Made by a program: the position numbers and the translations under genes. Shown one piece after another: positions 8,873-17,780 of a stretch of 64,000 nt of DNA. Source of the DNA: Runella zeae DSM 19591 (GTDB lineage Bacteria; Bacteroidota; Bacteroidia; Cytophagales; Spirosomataceae); NCBI RefSeq assembly GCF_000423565.1, contig NZ_AUIF01000044.1:36720-100719 (forward strand), read 5' to 3'. The notes beneath the pieces were generated by a model that saw nothing but the letters and a program-made list of their open reading frames with translations, did no database searches and was not told the origin of the DNA. Positions within the stretch are counted from its first letter, which is position 1, and every line of letters begins with the position of its first letter.

Positions 8873-11347
8873 TCAAAACCTGCCAAACTGATAGCCTTTT
8901 GCCTTCAATTGTTGTAGAATCTGCGGCAGCTTGTCATAAAACTTATCTTTGCGGCGCGGGTCAGTACCCAAATGAATCAATACAATCGCCCCATTGAGCT
9001 TATTAGATGAAGAAGATTCGTACTGCCAAAAACGTTGGAGTAGTTGCTCGCTACTGCGATAGTTGGGCAATTCGGGCCAAGTATAATCGGCGTTTGTACC
9101 AATCTTTGGGGTAAAATTAACGAGCTTCAAACCCATATTTCGCGCCCAATCGTTGATAGAGGCATTATACCATTCATAAGGAGGCATAAAAATAGACGCC
9201 TTTGCAGGCTCAATCCCCACACGTCTTAGTTCGGCAGCATTGGCTTGGATATCTTTTTCAAACTGCTCTTGGCTAATCAGCAACGAATCGCGTTTGTTCC
9301 AGTCACAATAAAGCAAATGCTTGTCGGAGTGCATTCCCACATAATGCCCCTCACGATGCATTTGTTGCACGTAAGATTGATAAGCAGGATTTCGTAGAAA
9401 ATCGCCCGTCAGAAAAAAAGAAGCTTTTACATGATGCTGTTTGAGGGTTTTTAAGATGTTGATTGTTCCTTCCGCAAACTCATGCCCTGTAAAAGAGAGA
9501 AACACCCGCTTTTGGGTAGTATCCATTTGGATAATTGCTCCTGCTTGTTCTTTTTTATGCTTGGCCCGCAAGTGATTGCCTTCTTTTTGGTAAGCCGACA
9601 GTATATAGCTCAAACTCGCCGTGCCATCCATGGTAGGCTCGTTGGTAGAATAGTCCCCATAATCATCATGATACACTACCAGTTTTGACTGAAAATCAGC
9701 GTATTCGTCTGGCTTGTATAAAGTAATGCCAATAAGTTTGCCAAAAATACTTCCATAAATAGGGCCATCTATCAAGCCTCCATCGATGCGATATTGATAC
9801 AAATGTGTAAAAGAAGAATGGGGGTCAACGGGCCAATCGCCCCCTTCGGGAAGGCCACAAATCATGCTTGTACCCCACGGATTACACCCAAAAAGCCAAT
9901 CACGCATGGCAGCCTCCAGTTCTTCGTACTGACGGTCTTTGGTAAGGCTACGGTACAGATGCAACTGAGTCAAAATCCCTACTGTCAGGTTGTTTGAACA
10001 CCAAATGAAAGGTATTCCATTCAAGAAAGGGTTGTTTTGTCCACGTGTTTTTACTTTCTCAATCCCGTCTTTCATGAATTGACGAAAAGTCGGATTATTT
10101 TTTGACAACAAATAATGTCCCAAATTGACAAAAGGATACCATTGATAATGCTTGGCAGTATCCGCGCCCATCCACGGGGTAGTAGGCTCGGCTTTTCCAA
10201 AACTAATAGCATCATTGAGATAGGTTTGGGTCGATGAGTTGAGTTGGTACAACTGCACCGCCGCCAGCTCCATGTCATCTACATAATTGTCTTCTTCATA
10301 AAAATAAGGAGCACGCCCCGGGGCTGTTTGGCATACTCCCGGAAACCGTTTTCCAAAATCGTAAGCGTCTAGTGCTTTTTGACGTATTTTTTTAGAAAAA
10401 TCAGGGTAATATTTCGACAAAAGTTGACTTCCTAATGCAAAGGCTGAGGCGTATTTTCCGGCTGTAGAAGCCACGCCGGTGGTGCGGTTTTTGTACTTAA
10501 AAAGCCCCTGTGGCTTCCCTGTTACCATATACACGGGCCTTCCCAAGCCCCATTGGCGATTGTACACCACCGAATCTTTGGTGGGCAAGCGCATACCTGC
10601 GTGGTCGCGGTCATCGGCGATTTGGTTAAACATCACATCTTTGGCGGGATTCATCTTTACCAACCAATCCAAGCCCCACTTGGCCTCATCCAAAATATCA
10701 GGAATGCCATTGGGGGTAGGATGACCTGCGGCATCGTGGCTATCGCCAAATGCCTCGGGATTTTGTTGATAAGCAAAAAGCAATTGATAAGTCGCATTGG
10801 CCGAAGTGGTCACATATTGAAGATAATCCGAAGCATCATGCCACCCACCCGACGCATCCATAAACTTGCCATTTTGGGTGGAATCAGGATGATAAATCAC
10901 ATAACCGTCTTGACGGTGACAAGAGTCTTTCAAAAAAGGATTGTAACCACTCCGCTGTTGACGCATGTATTTTAACACAAAATCGGCCGTTCCGTCATAT
11001 ACATCCTTTTCAATCCTAAAAACAGGAGAACGTACTCCCGCAGCTTTGAGATAATAACCACCTACTTTGGTAAAATTTGAGAAATTGAGTCGATAACTTG
11101 ATTTGAAAGCCGCATAAGCTCCGAAAGGTTTAACGGCTTTTGACTTCAATACCACACGGTCGGTAAGAGCGTCACATAGCTCGAAATCAGCCACTTTTAC
11201 CTCTTCTTTGCTTACCCAAACGGCCACTTTTGTGGATTGTGGCAAGTAGCCAAGCTGATTGATACGTATCCACGATTGTTGGGCGTTGAGGTGGGTAGAG
11301 ATACAAAAAAGCAAAATGACTGCTCGGAAGAATAGAATTGGCTTCAT
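8873..11347 (-). CDS. Secreted GH9 glycoside hydrolase fused to a NodB-like deacetylase domain
   Basis: 824-residue exported enzyme. Signal peptide MKPILFFRAVILLF... ends near HLNAQQ; an upstream Met at 11389 would only lengthen it, so 11347 is preferred. Next comes the Ig-like CelD_N domain (about 25-110, WIRINQLGYLPQ), then a GH9 (alpha/alpha)6 barrel (about 120-590) with GGWHDASDYLQY carrying the catalytic Asp pair and the general-acid Glu probably in STNEPTMDG. GH9 enzymes cut beta-1,4-glucans and related polymers. The C-terminal part (about 610-824) has the NodB polysaccharide-deacetylase fold: HSDKH and FMPPYEWYN are visible, but motif 1, normally TFDDG, reads SFTGHEF, so both motif-1 Asp residues are absent. 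Deacetylase activity is therefore doubtful, while hydrolase activity looks intact. Confidence 0.85.
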   Translation of the reverse strand: MKPILFFRAVILLFCISTHLNAQQSWIRINQLGYLPQSTKVAVWVSKEEVKVADFELCDALTDRVVLKSKAVKPFGAYAAFKSSYRLNFSNFTKVGGYYLKAAGVRSPVFRIEKDVYDGTADFVLKYMRQQRSGYNPFLKDSCHRQDGYVIYHPDSTQNGKFMDASGGWHDASDYLQYVTTSANATYQLLFAYQQNPEAFGDSHDAAGHPTPNGIPDILDEAKWGLDWLVKMNPAKDVMFNQIADDRDHAGMRLPTKDSVVYNRQWGLGRPVYMVTGKPQGLFKYKNRTTGVASTAGKYASAFALGSQLLSKYYPDFSKKIRQKALDAYDFGKRFPGVCQTAPGRAPYFYEEDNYVDDMELAAVQLYQLNSSTQTYLNDAISFGKAEPTTPWMGADTAKHYQWYPFVNLGHYLLSKNNPTFRQFMKDGIEKVKTRGQNNPFLNGIPFIWCSNNLTVGILTQLHLYRSLTKDRQYEELEAAMRDWLFGCNPWGTSMICGLPEGGDWPVDPHSSFTHLYQYRIDGGLIDGPIYGSIFGKLIGITLYKPDEYADFQSKLVVYHDDYGDYSTNEPTMDGTASLSYILSAYQKEGNHLRAKHKKEQAGAIIQMDTTQKRVFLSFTGHEFAEGTINILKTLKQHHVKASFFLTGDFLRNPAYQSYVQQMHREGHYVGMHSDKHLLYCDWNKRDSLLISQEQFEKDIQANAAELRRVGIEPAKASIFMPPYEWYNASINDWARNMGLKLVNFTPKIGTNADYTWPELPNYRSSEQLLQRFWQYESSSSNKLNGAIVLIHLGTDPRRKDKFYDKLPQILQQLKAKGYQFGRF

Positions 11348-11420
11348 TATCAAAAAAAGTAAAAGCTCACCAAAATTGGTAAGCTTCAAAAATAGTTACA
11401 AAAAATTAGAATAGCGTCGT

Positions 11421-11561
11421 TTAAGTAGGTTCGAAAAAATGAGAGAATCCCATTTTATAGAGATGATTTTTGAGCTTTTCGTCTCTAGTCCAAAAAAATG
11501 CTTGCATCTCCAATGCTAATGCAACAAACGGAGTATCATCCTCATCTACAATAACCTTCAT
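11421..11561 (-). pseudogene. Truncated PIN-domain toxin (C-terminal part only)
   Basis: 46-codon ORF starting ATG at 11561 within an ATGA overlap with the antitoxin stop. It begins MKVIVD, like the start of a PIN toxin, and passes directly into the C-terminal half of the domain (DEDDTPFVALALEM, then WTRDEKLKNHL). Full PIN toxins of this type are about 130-140 residues, so some 90 central residues, including part of the acidic catalytic centre, are missing without loss of frame. The likeliest reading is an internal in-frame deletion leaving a dead or inactive toxin. Too short to be listed by length-based gene callers. Confidence 0.7.
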
Positions 11562-11776
11562 TCGCTTTTAATATAAAGAGCTTTATTTTTTTGCCACCAA
11601 CTGTGTTTTATTTCTTCTCCTATTTCCTCTATAGAGTCGGCAAAATCTAGTTTTTGCGCTAAATACTCTGTACGTAGATATTCAATTGTTTCACGTAAAA
11701 AATTTTCATCAAAAAATTTTTTATCTAGGGTGATTTGGAAAGTCTCCGCAGTATTGTTTATGGACAATGCTTCCAT
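11558..11776 (-). CDS. Small antitoxin-like protein paired with PIN remnant
   Basis: 72-residue acidic protein with a central segment rich in Glu and aromatic residues (EYLRTEYLAQKLDFADS) and a C-terminal HSWWQKNKALY motif. I recall similar small proteins sitting directly before PIN toxins of the DDTPFVAL type in Bacteroidota, where they act as antitoxins. The stop codon overlaps the start of the truncated toxin (ATGA), the usual translational coupling for such pairs. No DNA-binding motif is obvious. Role is inferred from the neighbour; the gene itself looks intact. Confidence 0.65.
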   Translation of the reverse strand: MEALSINNTAETFQITLDKKFFDENFLRETIEYLRTEYLAQKLDFADSIEEIGEEIKHSWWQKNKALYIKSE

Positions 11777-11880
11777 TAGTGTATAAGTTTTTTCAAATTT
11801 AATAAATGACCCTCAAAAATCAAACCTACGCAAGTGACTTGTTATGAGCTATTTTCTCCTAGTTTTGACATCATATAACA

Positions 11881-13035
11881 TTACGCCAAACTCAATGCCA
11901 AAATTTGCCCTACTGCTTCAGGCGTAATGTCAGCATGCTCGCCAAAGTTCATTCCTCTATCAACAAAACGCGCCACTACCTTCTCGACGGTGTCTTTGCC
12001 AATGTTATATTCACTGGCTTTGGTAGGAATACCTAAAGACGCATAAAAATCCGCCGTTTTTTGAATCGCCTTCTCTGTCAACTCCTCTTCACTGCCCGAA
12101 AGTTGCCATACGTTTTTGGCATAACGAACCAGTTTTTCTCGTTTAGTTTCTTTCTTAAATGCCAATAAATGAGGCAATACCACCGCCAACGTTCGGGCGT
12201 GGTCGATACCATGCAAAGCCGTAAGTTCATGACCAATCTGATGCGTAGCCCAGTCGGTGGGGACTCCAGCGGCAAGTAGCCCATTGAGAGCCATCGTAGC
12301 CGCCCACATCACATTGGCAGCGGCATCGTAGTCGGTAGGATTGTCCATCATTTTAGGGCCTTCTTGAATAAGCGTCAGCAATACCGCTTCGGCCATGCGA
12401 TCTTGTATCTCAGCACCTACGTGATAGGTCATGTATTGCTCCATGACATGCGTAAAGGCATCAGCGATACCATTGGCAATCTGACGAGCTGGCAAGGAAA
12501 AGGTGGTTTCGGGGTCGAGAATCGAAAACTGAGGGTACACCAAAGGATTGCCCATTCCCTTTTTTTCTTGGGTTTCGGAGCGGCTAATTACGGCATAATA
12601 ATTCATCTCCGAGCCCGTAGCTGGCAATGTCAATACCGCACCCAGCGGAATCGCCTTTTTGATTTTGGCCCGTTGACTCAAAATATGCCACGGGTCTTCT
12701 GCTTCAAAAGGAATCGCTGCCGCAATAAACTTAGTACCATCCAATACCGAACCTCCTCCTACCGATAACAAAAAATTTACGCCTTCTTTTCGAGCTATCT
12801 CCACGGCCTTCATCAAAGTCTCATAAGTAGGATTGGGTTCGATTCCCCCAAATTCTAAGAAATCATACTCTTTCAACGCTGATTTTACTTGGTCATAGAC
12901 GCCATTTTTGAGAATACTCCCGCCACCATAGGTCATCATGATTTTGGCAGAGGCAGGAATTTGCTTCGGCAATTGGGCGATTTGTCCTTTCCCAAAAATA
13001 ATCCGAACAGGATTGTGATACTGGAAGTTATTCAT
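11881..13035 (-). CDS. yqhD: Iron-containing NADPH-dependent alcohol dehydrogenase (YqhD type)
   Basis: 384-residue cytoplasmic type III alcohol dehydrogenase, reducing a range of aldehydes to alcohols with NADPH; in E. coli YqhD helps detoxify short aldehydes. Start NNFQYHNPVRIIFGKG is typical of the family. The nucleotide loop is YGGGSILKNG and SVGGGSVLDGTKF; metal ligands are the Asp and His in GIADAFTHVMEQY and the two His in HQIGHELTALHGIDH. Single gene, divergent from the response-regulator pair. Identity of the family is secure; whether the metal is Fe or Zn and the physiological substrate are not readable from sequence. Confidence 0.9.
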   Translation of the reverse strand: MNNFQYHNPVRIIFGKGQIAQLPKQIPASAKIMMTYGGGSILKNGVYDQVKSALKEYDFLEFGGIEPNPTYETLMKAVEIARKEGVNFLLSVGGGSVLDGTKFIAAAIPFEAEDPWHILSQRAKIKKAIPLGAVLTLPATGSEMNYYAVISRSETQEKKGMGNPLVYPQFSILDPETTFSLPARQIANGIADAFTHVMEQYMTYHVGAEIQDRMAEAVLLTLIQEGPKMMDNPTDYDAAANVMWAATMALNGLLAAGVPTDWATHQIGHELTALHGIDHARTLAVVLPHLLAFKKETKREKLVRYAKNVWQLSGSEEELTEKAIQKTADFYASLGIPTKASEYNIGKDTVEKVVARFVDRGMNFGEHADITPEAVGQILALSLA

Positions 13036-13151
13036 GATAAATACTTTGTATGAGGTTAGTTTTAGATGACTAACTCCTCTGCTTGCACTTTAGTTTCTAA
13101 CATTTTTTGTATTATTACATTCTCAAAACATCCATCTATCCTTTTTTTCTC

Positions 13152-13526
13152 ATGAAAATTTTAGTCGTCGATGACGAGCTCGATATTAAAACCTTGTTTC
13201 AACAACGTTTTCGGCGTGAAATCAGAAATGGTGAACTAAATTTTGATTTTGCACATTCTGGAGAAGAAGCTCTTTCGTATTTGGAAACCCATTTTTCGGA
13301 AGTTGTGTTGATTTTATCAGATATCAACATGCCAGGGATGAGTGGCATAGAGCTCCTACGCCGCATACGTACCGACCGCCCTAGCGCGCCTCCTACGGTC
13401 ATGATGATTACGGCTTACAACGACGATGAAAACTTTAATCAAGCAAAAAAATACGGCGCTGACGATTTTTTGACCAAGCCTATTGACTTTGCCAATCTAA
13501 AACAGAAACTAACCCACTCATTATGA
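13152..13526 (+). CDS. Single-domain response regulator
   Basis: 124-residue receiver protein with all phosphorylation residues: the acidic pair in VVDDE, the phospho-acceptor Asp in LSDINMPG, Thr in MMITAY and Lys in LTKPID. No output domain. An in-frame Met at 13107 would add a hydrophobic, non-family leader; ATG at 13152 (MKILVVDDE) is preferred. The stop overlaps the start of the next gene by 4 bp (ATGA), so the two are translationally coupled. No histidine kinase is adjacent; the partner must be encoded elsewhere. Probably acts as a phosphate shuttle or protein-interaction switch. Confidence 0.88.
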   Translation: MKILVVDDELDIKTLFQQRFRREIRNGELNFDFAHSGEEALSYLETHFSEVVLILSDINMPGMSGIELLRRIRTDRPSAPPTVMMITAYNDDENFNQAKKYGADDFLTKPIDFANLKQKLTHSL

Positions 13527-14572
13527 ATAAAGCCAAAATGCTAGTCGTAGATGACGAAAGCGATTTGGAATTGCTGATTAAACAAAAATTTCGACGACAA
13601 ATCCGCGAGGGTTTATACCAATTTGTATTTGCCCCAAATGGTGTCGAAGCATTTCAACTACTTCAACAACAACCCGATATCGACCTTGTACTAAGTGACA
13701 TCAATATGCCCTTGATGGATGGTCTTACCCTGCTTAGTAAAGTCAGCGAGCTTAGCCCACTTATCAAAGTAATTATGGTGTCGGCTTATGGGGATATGGA
13801 AAATATCCGCACAGCCATGAATCGCGGTGCTTTTGATTTTGTGTGTAAGCCCGTCAATTTTGAAGATTTAGAATTGACGGTTCAAAAGACACTACAACAC
13901 ATCAACCAACTTCGCGAAACGCTCCAAGCCATCAAAGAAAACAACATCTTGCGGATGTATGTGGATGAAAATGTGCTGAGTTTTATGAGTCGCAAAGAGT
14001 TTGAATCGGCTATCATGGTCAACGAAACCGTAGAAGCTACGGTGGTGTTTATGGACATTTGTAGTTTTACGGCCATCACCGAAAACTCCGACCCCGATAC
14101 GGTAGTGCGGCTTATCAACAAGTATTTTGACATCATGGTCAAAGAAATCATCGCTCAAGGTGGGCATGTGGATAAGTTTATGGGCGATGCCGTGATGGCC
14201 GTTTTTAGGGGTGACTATCACCTAGACCATGCTATTGAGGCTGCTTTGGCCGTGAGAAGCCACATCGAATCTATCCAAGAAAACTTACTCGACCACACGA
14301 CTTATTTGCCTAGGGTGGCGATTGGGATCAATTCGGGCGAGATGATTTCGGGCAATATCGGCTCTGTATCCTTGCGCCGCCTCGACTATACTGTAATTGG
14401 AGATACGGTCAATGTAGCCCAACGATTTCAGGGAATTGCGAAACCGGGTCAAATCGTGATTGGGCAACATGCCTATGAACTGGTGAAAGAATCGTTTAGA
14501 TGTGCGCCCATCGGCGAAGTAATCTTAAAAAACAAAGCTAATCCTTTGATGGCTTATGAAGTACTGGAATAA
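13523..14572 (+). CDS. Response regulator fused to class III adenylyl/guanylyl cyclase
   Basis: 349 residues: receiver domain (1-125; VVDDESD, phospho-acceptor Asp in LSDINMPL, Lys in VCKPVN), a short helical linker (130-160) and a class III nucleotide cyclase domain (about 168-349). The two metal-binding Asp are D178 ([12 protein letters not shown]) and D222 ([12 protein letters not shown]); the region [13 protein letters not shown] carries the conserved cofactor Asn and the transition-state Arg. The set of catalytic residues looks complete, so phosphorylation-controlled cyclic nucleotide synthesis is expected. Bacteroidota such as this typically have few CRP targets known, so the downstream pathway is open. 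Coupled by ATGA to the upstream receiver gene. Confidence 0.9.
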   Translation: MNKAKMLVVDDESDLELLIKQKFRRQIREGLYQFVFAPNGVEAFQLLQQQPDIDLVLSDINMPLMDGLTLLSKVSELSPLIKVIMVSAYGDMENIRTAMNRGAFDFVCKPVNFEDLELTVQKTLQHINQLRETLQAIKENNILRMYVDENVLSFMSRKEFESAIMVNETVEATVVFMDICSFTAITENSDPDTVVRLINKYFDIMVKEIIAQGGHVDKFMGDAVMAVFRGDYHLDHAIEAALAVRSHIESIQENLLDHTTYLPRVAIGINSGEMISGNIGSVSLRRLDYTVIGDTVNVAQRFQGIAKPGQIVIGQHAYELVKESFRCAPIGEVILKNKANPLMAYEVLE

Positions 14573-14930
14573 AACACAGGTATTTTCAATCATCAACACC
14601 TTTTTATTTTACTTATTATTAAACACTTACAACAAATTTGAGATTGTTTTAAGTTTACTCAATTTATGATATTTCCCGACAAGGCTCTTTGCGCTTTAAG
14701 CGGTGGAATATCGACAACGTTATGATTATTAGAAGGAAATTAGCCCTAAACCCGCTACTTCTTCTTTACTTTTTATCGTATGCTCATAGCTCACAACACC
14801 TCAACGTATGTGTCTTTTTTTTCTATGCCCCTGCCTCCAATGCTAGTGCTATAGCTATACTCTCCGAAAAAATTTTACCCAATCATACATTACTCAACAA
14901 CCCTTTCTCACCTAAAAACTCTACTTAACA
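14573..14930. other. Intergenic region before the bestrophin gene
   Basis: A 79-codon ORF (14689-14928) fills most of it but has low-complexity, Leu/Ser/Ala-rich composition and no recognisable domain, so it is not called. No RNA gene, repeat or clear promoter was recognised. Confidence 0.45.
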
Positions 14931-15935
14931 ATGCACGCAGGAAATCACTATAAAGTCATTGAGATTCTTCTCTGGACTCGCCGTACTATCTTCATTTTGC
15001 TCATCATCGCGACCGTCCCTACGGTGTTATACCAAGTTTTTGATTGGCATTGGATTGCGATTCCGTGGGTTCCTATTACGCTTGTAGGTACAGCCTCCGC
15101 TTTTATTGTAGGTTTTAAAAATACCCAAACCTACAACCGAGTCTGGGAAGCCCGCCAAATATGGGGCGCTATCATCAACAGCAGTCGAGCGTGGGGGATA
15201 TTGGTCAAGGACTTTATCAAAAATCCAAATAGCTCAGCCGAAACCAAAGAAATTCATCGAGAATTGCTCTATAGACACGTCGCTTGGCTGACGGCTTTGC
15301 GCTTTCAGCTTCGAGAGCCACGAGCGTGGGAAACTCTCTCCAAACATTACAACAAAGATTATAAACGCTTCTATAGCATTCCTGAAAAAGAACAAAAACT
15401 TGATGAAGAACTCAGTAAATTTATTTCGGGAGAAGATTTGGCGTATGCGTTGAGCAAGAAAAACCGCGCTACTCACCTCATCAGTCTTCAATCAAAGCGA
15501 CTCCGCCAACTTAAAGAAGCAGGGTATATCGAACCACTCAATTATGTAGAACTTGAAAATACGTTGGTGAACTTTTATGACCAACAAGGTAAATGTGAAC
15601 GGATTAAAAATTTCCCTTATCCTCGTCAATTTGCTTCAATCAGCCTGTATTTTATTCAGATTTTTGTTTTCATTATGCCGTTTGGGATGTTGAAAGAGTT
15701 CGAAAAATTAGGCGAACATATGGTATGGCTCACCATTCCATTTAGTATGCTGGTATCGTGGGTATTTTCGAGCATGGAGCAAATAGGCGAAACCAGCGAA
15801 AATCCCTTTGAAGGTAGTTTTAACGATGTGCCTATTACGGCTATGACGCGTACCATCGAGATAGATTTGCGCGAAATGCTCGACGAAACCAATGTCCCAC
15901 CAGCGATTCAACCTGTCAATAACATTCTTTTGTAG
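14931..15935 (+). CDS. Bestrophin-family anion channel (RFP-TM/UPF0187)
   Basis: 334-residue membrane protein of the bacterial bestrophin-like family, forming pentameric anion or cation channels. Marks: N-terminal aromatic membrane segment, FIVGFKNTQTYNRVWEARQIWG and INSSRAWGILVKD after the first two helices, and near the C-terminus MEQIGETSENPFEG followed by VPITAMTRTIEIDLREML, the conserved tail. Length agrees with family (about 300-340). Monocistronic by spacing. Ion selectivity cannot be read from sequence. Confidence 0.9.
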   Translation: MHAGNHYKVIEILLWTRRTIFILLIIATVPTVLYQVFDWHWIAIPWVPITLVGTASAFIVGFKNTQTYNRVWEARQIWGAIINSSRAWGILVKDFIKNPNSSAETKEIHRELLYRHVAWLTALRFQLREPRAWETLSKHYNKDYKRFYSIPEKEQKLDEELSKFISGEDLAYALSKKNRATHLISLQSKRLRQLKEAGYIEPLNYVELENTLVNFYDQQGKCERIKNFPYPRQFASISLYFIQIFVFIMPFGMLKEFEKLGEHMVWLTIPFSMLVSWVFSSMEQIGETSENPFEGSFNDVPITAMTRTIEIDLREMLDETNVPPAIQPVNNILL

Positions 15936-15993
15936 GGCTAATAAGTAACTAAGCAAAATTAAACTGGATATTATCAACAATATGCGACTCCTC

Positions 15994-16155
15994 TAACCCC
16001 ACGCCTTTAGGCTGGGGATACAATGTGAGAGCTTTACGTGGGCTTTAGCCCTGATTTTTACGCTTTTTGTCAAAAAATCAGGGCTAAAGCCCTACGTTGT
16101 GGTCTTTTTTACCCACCCCAGCCTAAAGTCGGAGCGCCGATGTGACGTGGGGTTA
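15994..16155. repeat. 162-bp nested palindromic element (REP/BIME-like)
   Basis: Three nested inverted repeats share one axis: outer 10-bp arms TAACCCCACG / CGTGGGGTTA (15994-16003, 16146-16155), middle 13-bp arms CTTTAGGCTGGGG and complement (16005-16017, 16116-16128), inner 20-bp arms (16040-16059, 16073-16092) containing GGGCTTTAGCCC. The arms include CTTTAGG/GCTTTAG variants, as if built from related units. It begins 58 bp after the bestrophin stop. Looks like a dispersed palindromic repeat, possibly mobilised by a RAYT-type transposase elsewhere in the genome. Confidence 0.75.
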
Positions 16156-16521
16156 AAATAGAATTAGCTTTATACTCGCTTAATTTTGCTCAATTACTTA
16201 AGTACTTACGCAGAATTAGGTGAGACTTTCCAAACAATCCGCCACGCGGTTTTAAGCCCATGTCGTTGATAACCAAAGAAATCACAAACTTGGAAAGTCT
16301 TGGCTTGAATAAGCATTTATTTAGAAATTACAACTTTTCACCGTTTTGCTCCGAAATTTATTTACGCTCTAACATCGCTTTTTAAAGCCTAATTCGCTAA
16401 AAATCAAAACACCTAAGGCGGTATCAAAGTTGATATTTCACCTTAAGTATTTCTTTCCATAATACAACATTCTCAGTCTCCAATACGCTCTTTCTCATTC
16501 CCTCAAAAAACATTACAATGA
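16156..16521. other. Non-coding stretch with a distant inverted repeat
   Basis: No credible gene. An 11-bp inverted repeat AGACTTTCCAA / TTGGAAAGTCT occurs at 16223-16233 and 16290-16300, separated by 56 bp, close to the sequence GTACTTACGCAGAATTAGG. It may be a remnant of a mobile element or a structured leader, but nothing decides this. Confidence 0.4.
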
Positions 16522-16560
16522 ACTTTTATGGTTTGCGACTGTGTTGCAAACCATAAAAGT
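16522..16560. repeat. 15-bp perfect palindrome upstream of the flavoprotein gene
   Basis: ACTTTTATGGTTTGC and its exact complement, 9-nt loop, 92 bp before the flavoprotein ATG. It has the form of a terminator (followed by CTTCTATTTTCC) but there is no gene just upstream to terminate. It could instead be an operator or a leader hairpin. Confidence 0.55.
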
Positions 16561-16651
16561 CTTCTATTTTCCCCTTCTCAGCGGGGCATTTTCGATAAAA
16601 CTTCCTTCTCTAAGTGATGTTTTATTTTTTCAACTTAAAAACTCAAAAACC

Positions 16652-17578
16652 ATGAGCACCGACACACATTTCGACGTTATCATCATCGGCGGGAGTTATG
16701 CTGGACTTTCAGCTGCGATGGCTCTAGGCCGCTCTTTGCGTCACATTTTGATTATTGACAGTGGGCAGCCTTGCAACCAACAAACACCTCATTCTCACAA
16801 TTTTATCACCCAAGATGGCGAAACTCCCTCGGCTATTGCGCAAAAAGCCAAAGACCAAGTGTTGAGTTATCCGGGGGTCATGCTGCTGCATGATAAGGTA
16901 CAACAGGCCGAGCGACAAGCTGACCACTTTAGCGTAGTTACCGCTTCAAATGTACCCTACACTGCCGATAAACTGCTTTTTGCAACAGGTATCCGAGATC
17001 AGTTGCTCCCCATAGATGGCTTTGCCGAATGTTGGGGGATTTCGGTGCTTCATTGCCCTTATTGCCACGGCTATGAAGTAAGTGGCCAAACCCTCGGGGT
17101 ATTGGCCAATGGAGATATGGGATTTGAATTCGCGAAATTGATTCATCATTGGTCGCCCAAACTGACTCTGTTTACCAACGGTCCTTCAACTCTTACAGAA
17201 CAACAATTCCAAAAATTACAAGCCGCTCATATTGAGATTATTGAAAAACCTATCCATTCGTTGCAGCATACCGAAGGCCGTTTAGAAAAAATCAGTTTCA
17301 ATGACGGCTCTACTCACGATATATCAGCCCTTTTTGCGAGGGTCCCTTTTGAACAACATTCTCTTATTCCACAAGAATTAGGCTGCGAACTTACAGAGTC
17401 GGGACATATTAATGTAGATGAACTAGCTCATACGACCGTAGAAGGTGTGTATGCCGCCGGCGACAATACCTCTTTCATGAGGGCGGTATCCGCTGCGGTC
17501 GCTGCGGGCACCAAAGCGGGCGCTTCTATCAACAAAGACCTGATTGAAGAGCGTTTTGGGGTGACTACTCTGGTCTAA
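16652..17578 (+). CDS. Thioredoxin-reductase-like NAD(P)/FAD oxidoreductase
   Basis: 308-residue flavoprotein. FAD-binding GGSYAGLSAAMALG near residues 13-26, a redox-active CPYC motif in VLHCPYCHGYEVSG (about residue 135), and the C-terminal FAD motif VYAAGDNTSFMRA, as in bacterial thioredoxin reductases and their relatives. The NADPH-binding loop reads VLANGDMGFEFA, which departs from the usual GGGNSA(A/M)E, so the pyridine-nucleotide interaction may differ from true TrxB. An upstream in-frame start (16541) lies inside the palindrome and is rejected in favour of ATG at 16652. Followed by its own terminator. Likely a disulfide reductase for an unknown partner. Confidence 0.85.
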   Translation: MSTDTHFDVIIIGGSYAGLSAAMALGRSLRHILIIDSGQPCNQQTPHSHNFITQDGETPSAIAQKAKDQVLSYPGVMLLHDKVQQAERQADHFSVVTASNVPYTADKLLFATGIRDQLLPIDGFAECWGISVLHCPYCHGYEVSGQTLGVLANGDMGFEFAKLIHHWSPKLTLFTNGPSTLTEQQFQKLQAAHIEIIEKPIHSLQHTEGRLEKISFNDGSTHDISALFARVPFEQHSLIPQELGCELTESGHINVDELAHTTVEGVYAAGDNTSFMRAVSAAVAAGTKAGASINKDLIEERFGVTTLV

Positions 17579-17592
17579 TTATTTACTCCTTT

Positions 17593-17630
17593 GTATTTTC
17601 CCAAGCAAGGATAATAGCTTGGGAAAATAC
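17593..17630 (+). terminator. Terminator after the flavoprotein gene
   Basis: Perfect 14-bp inverted repeat GTATTTTCCCAAGC / GCTTGGGAAAATAC with a 10-nt loop, 15 bp after the stop codon. The downstream U-tract is weak. Confidence 0.65.
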
Positions 17631-17780
17631 ACCCTCAAGAAAAATTTCACATTTTGATAATATCCTATCTCCTATTTTTACTGTCTCTCTTTTCCAAACC
17701 TTAATTCTATCACCTCCCAAAGTCCAAATATTATTTTTTTGCGTATGTACAGTGTCTTTCAGAAACCCTTCTCCTGACTC

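Noticed and set aside
10553..10975. 140-codon plus-strand frame within the GH9 gene
   Set aside because: Shadow of the GH9 domain on the opposite strand.
14689..14928. 79-codon open frame before the bestrophin gene
   Set aside because: No family resemblance, low-complexity Leu/Ser/Ala-rich composition, no support for translation.
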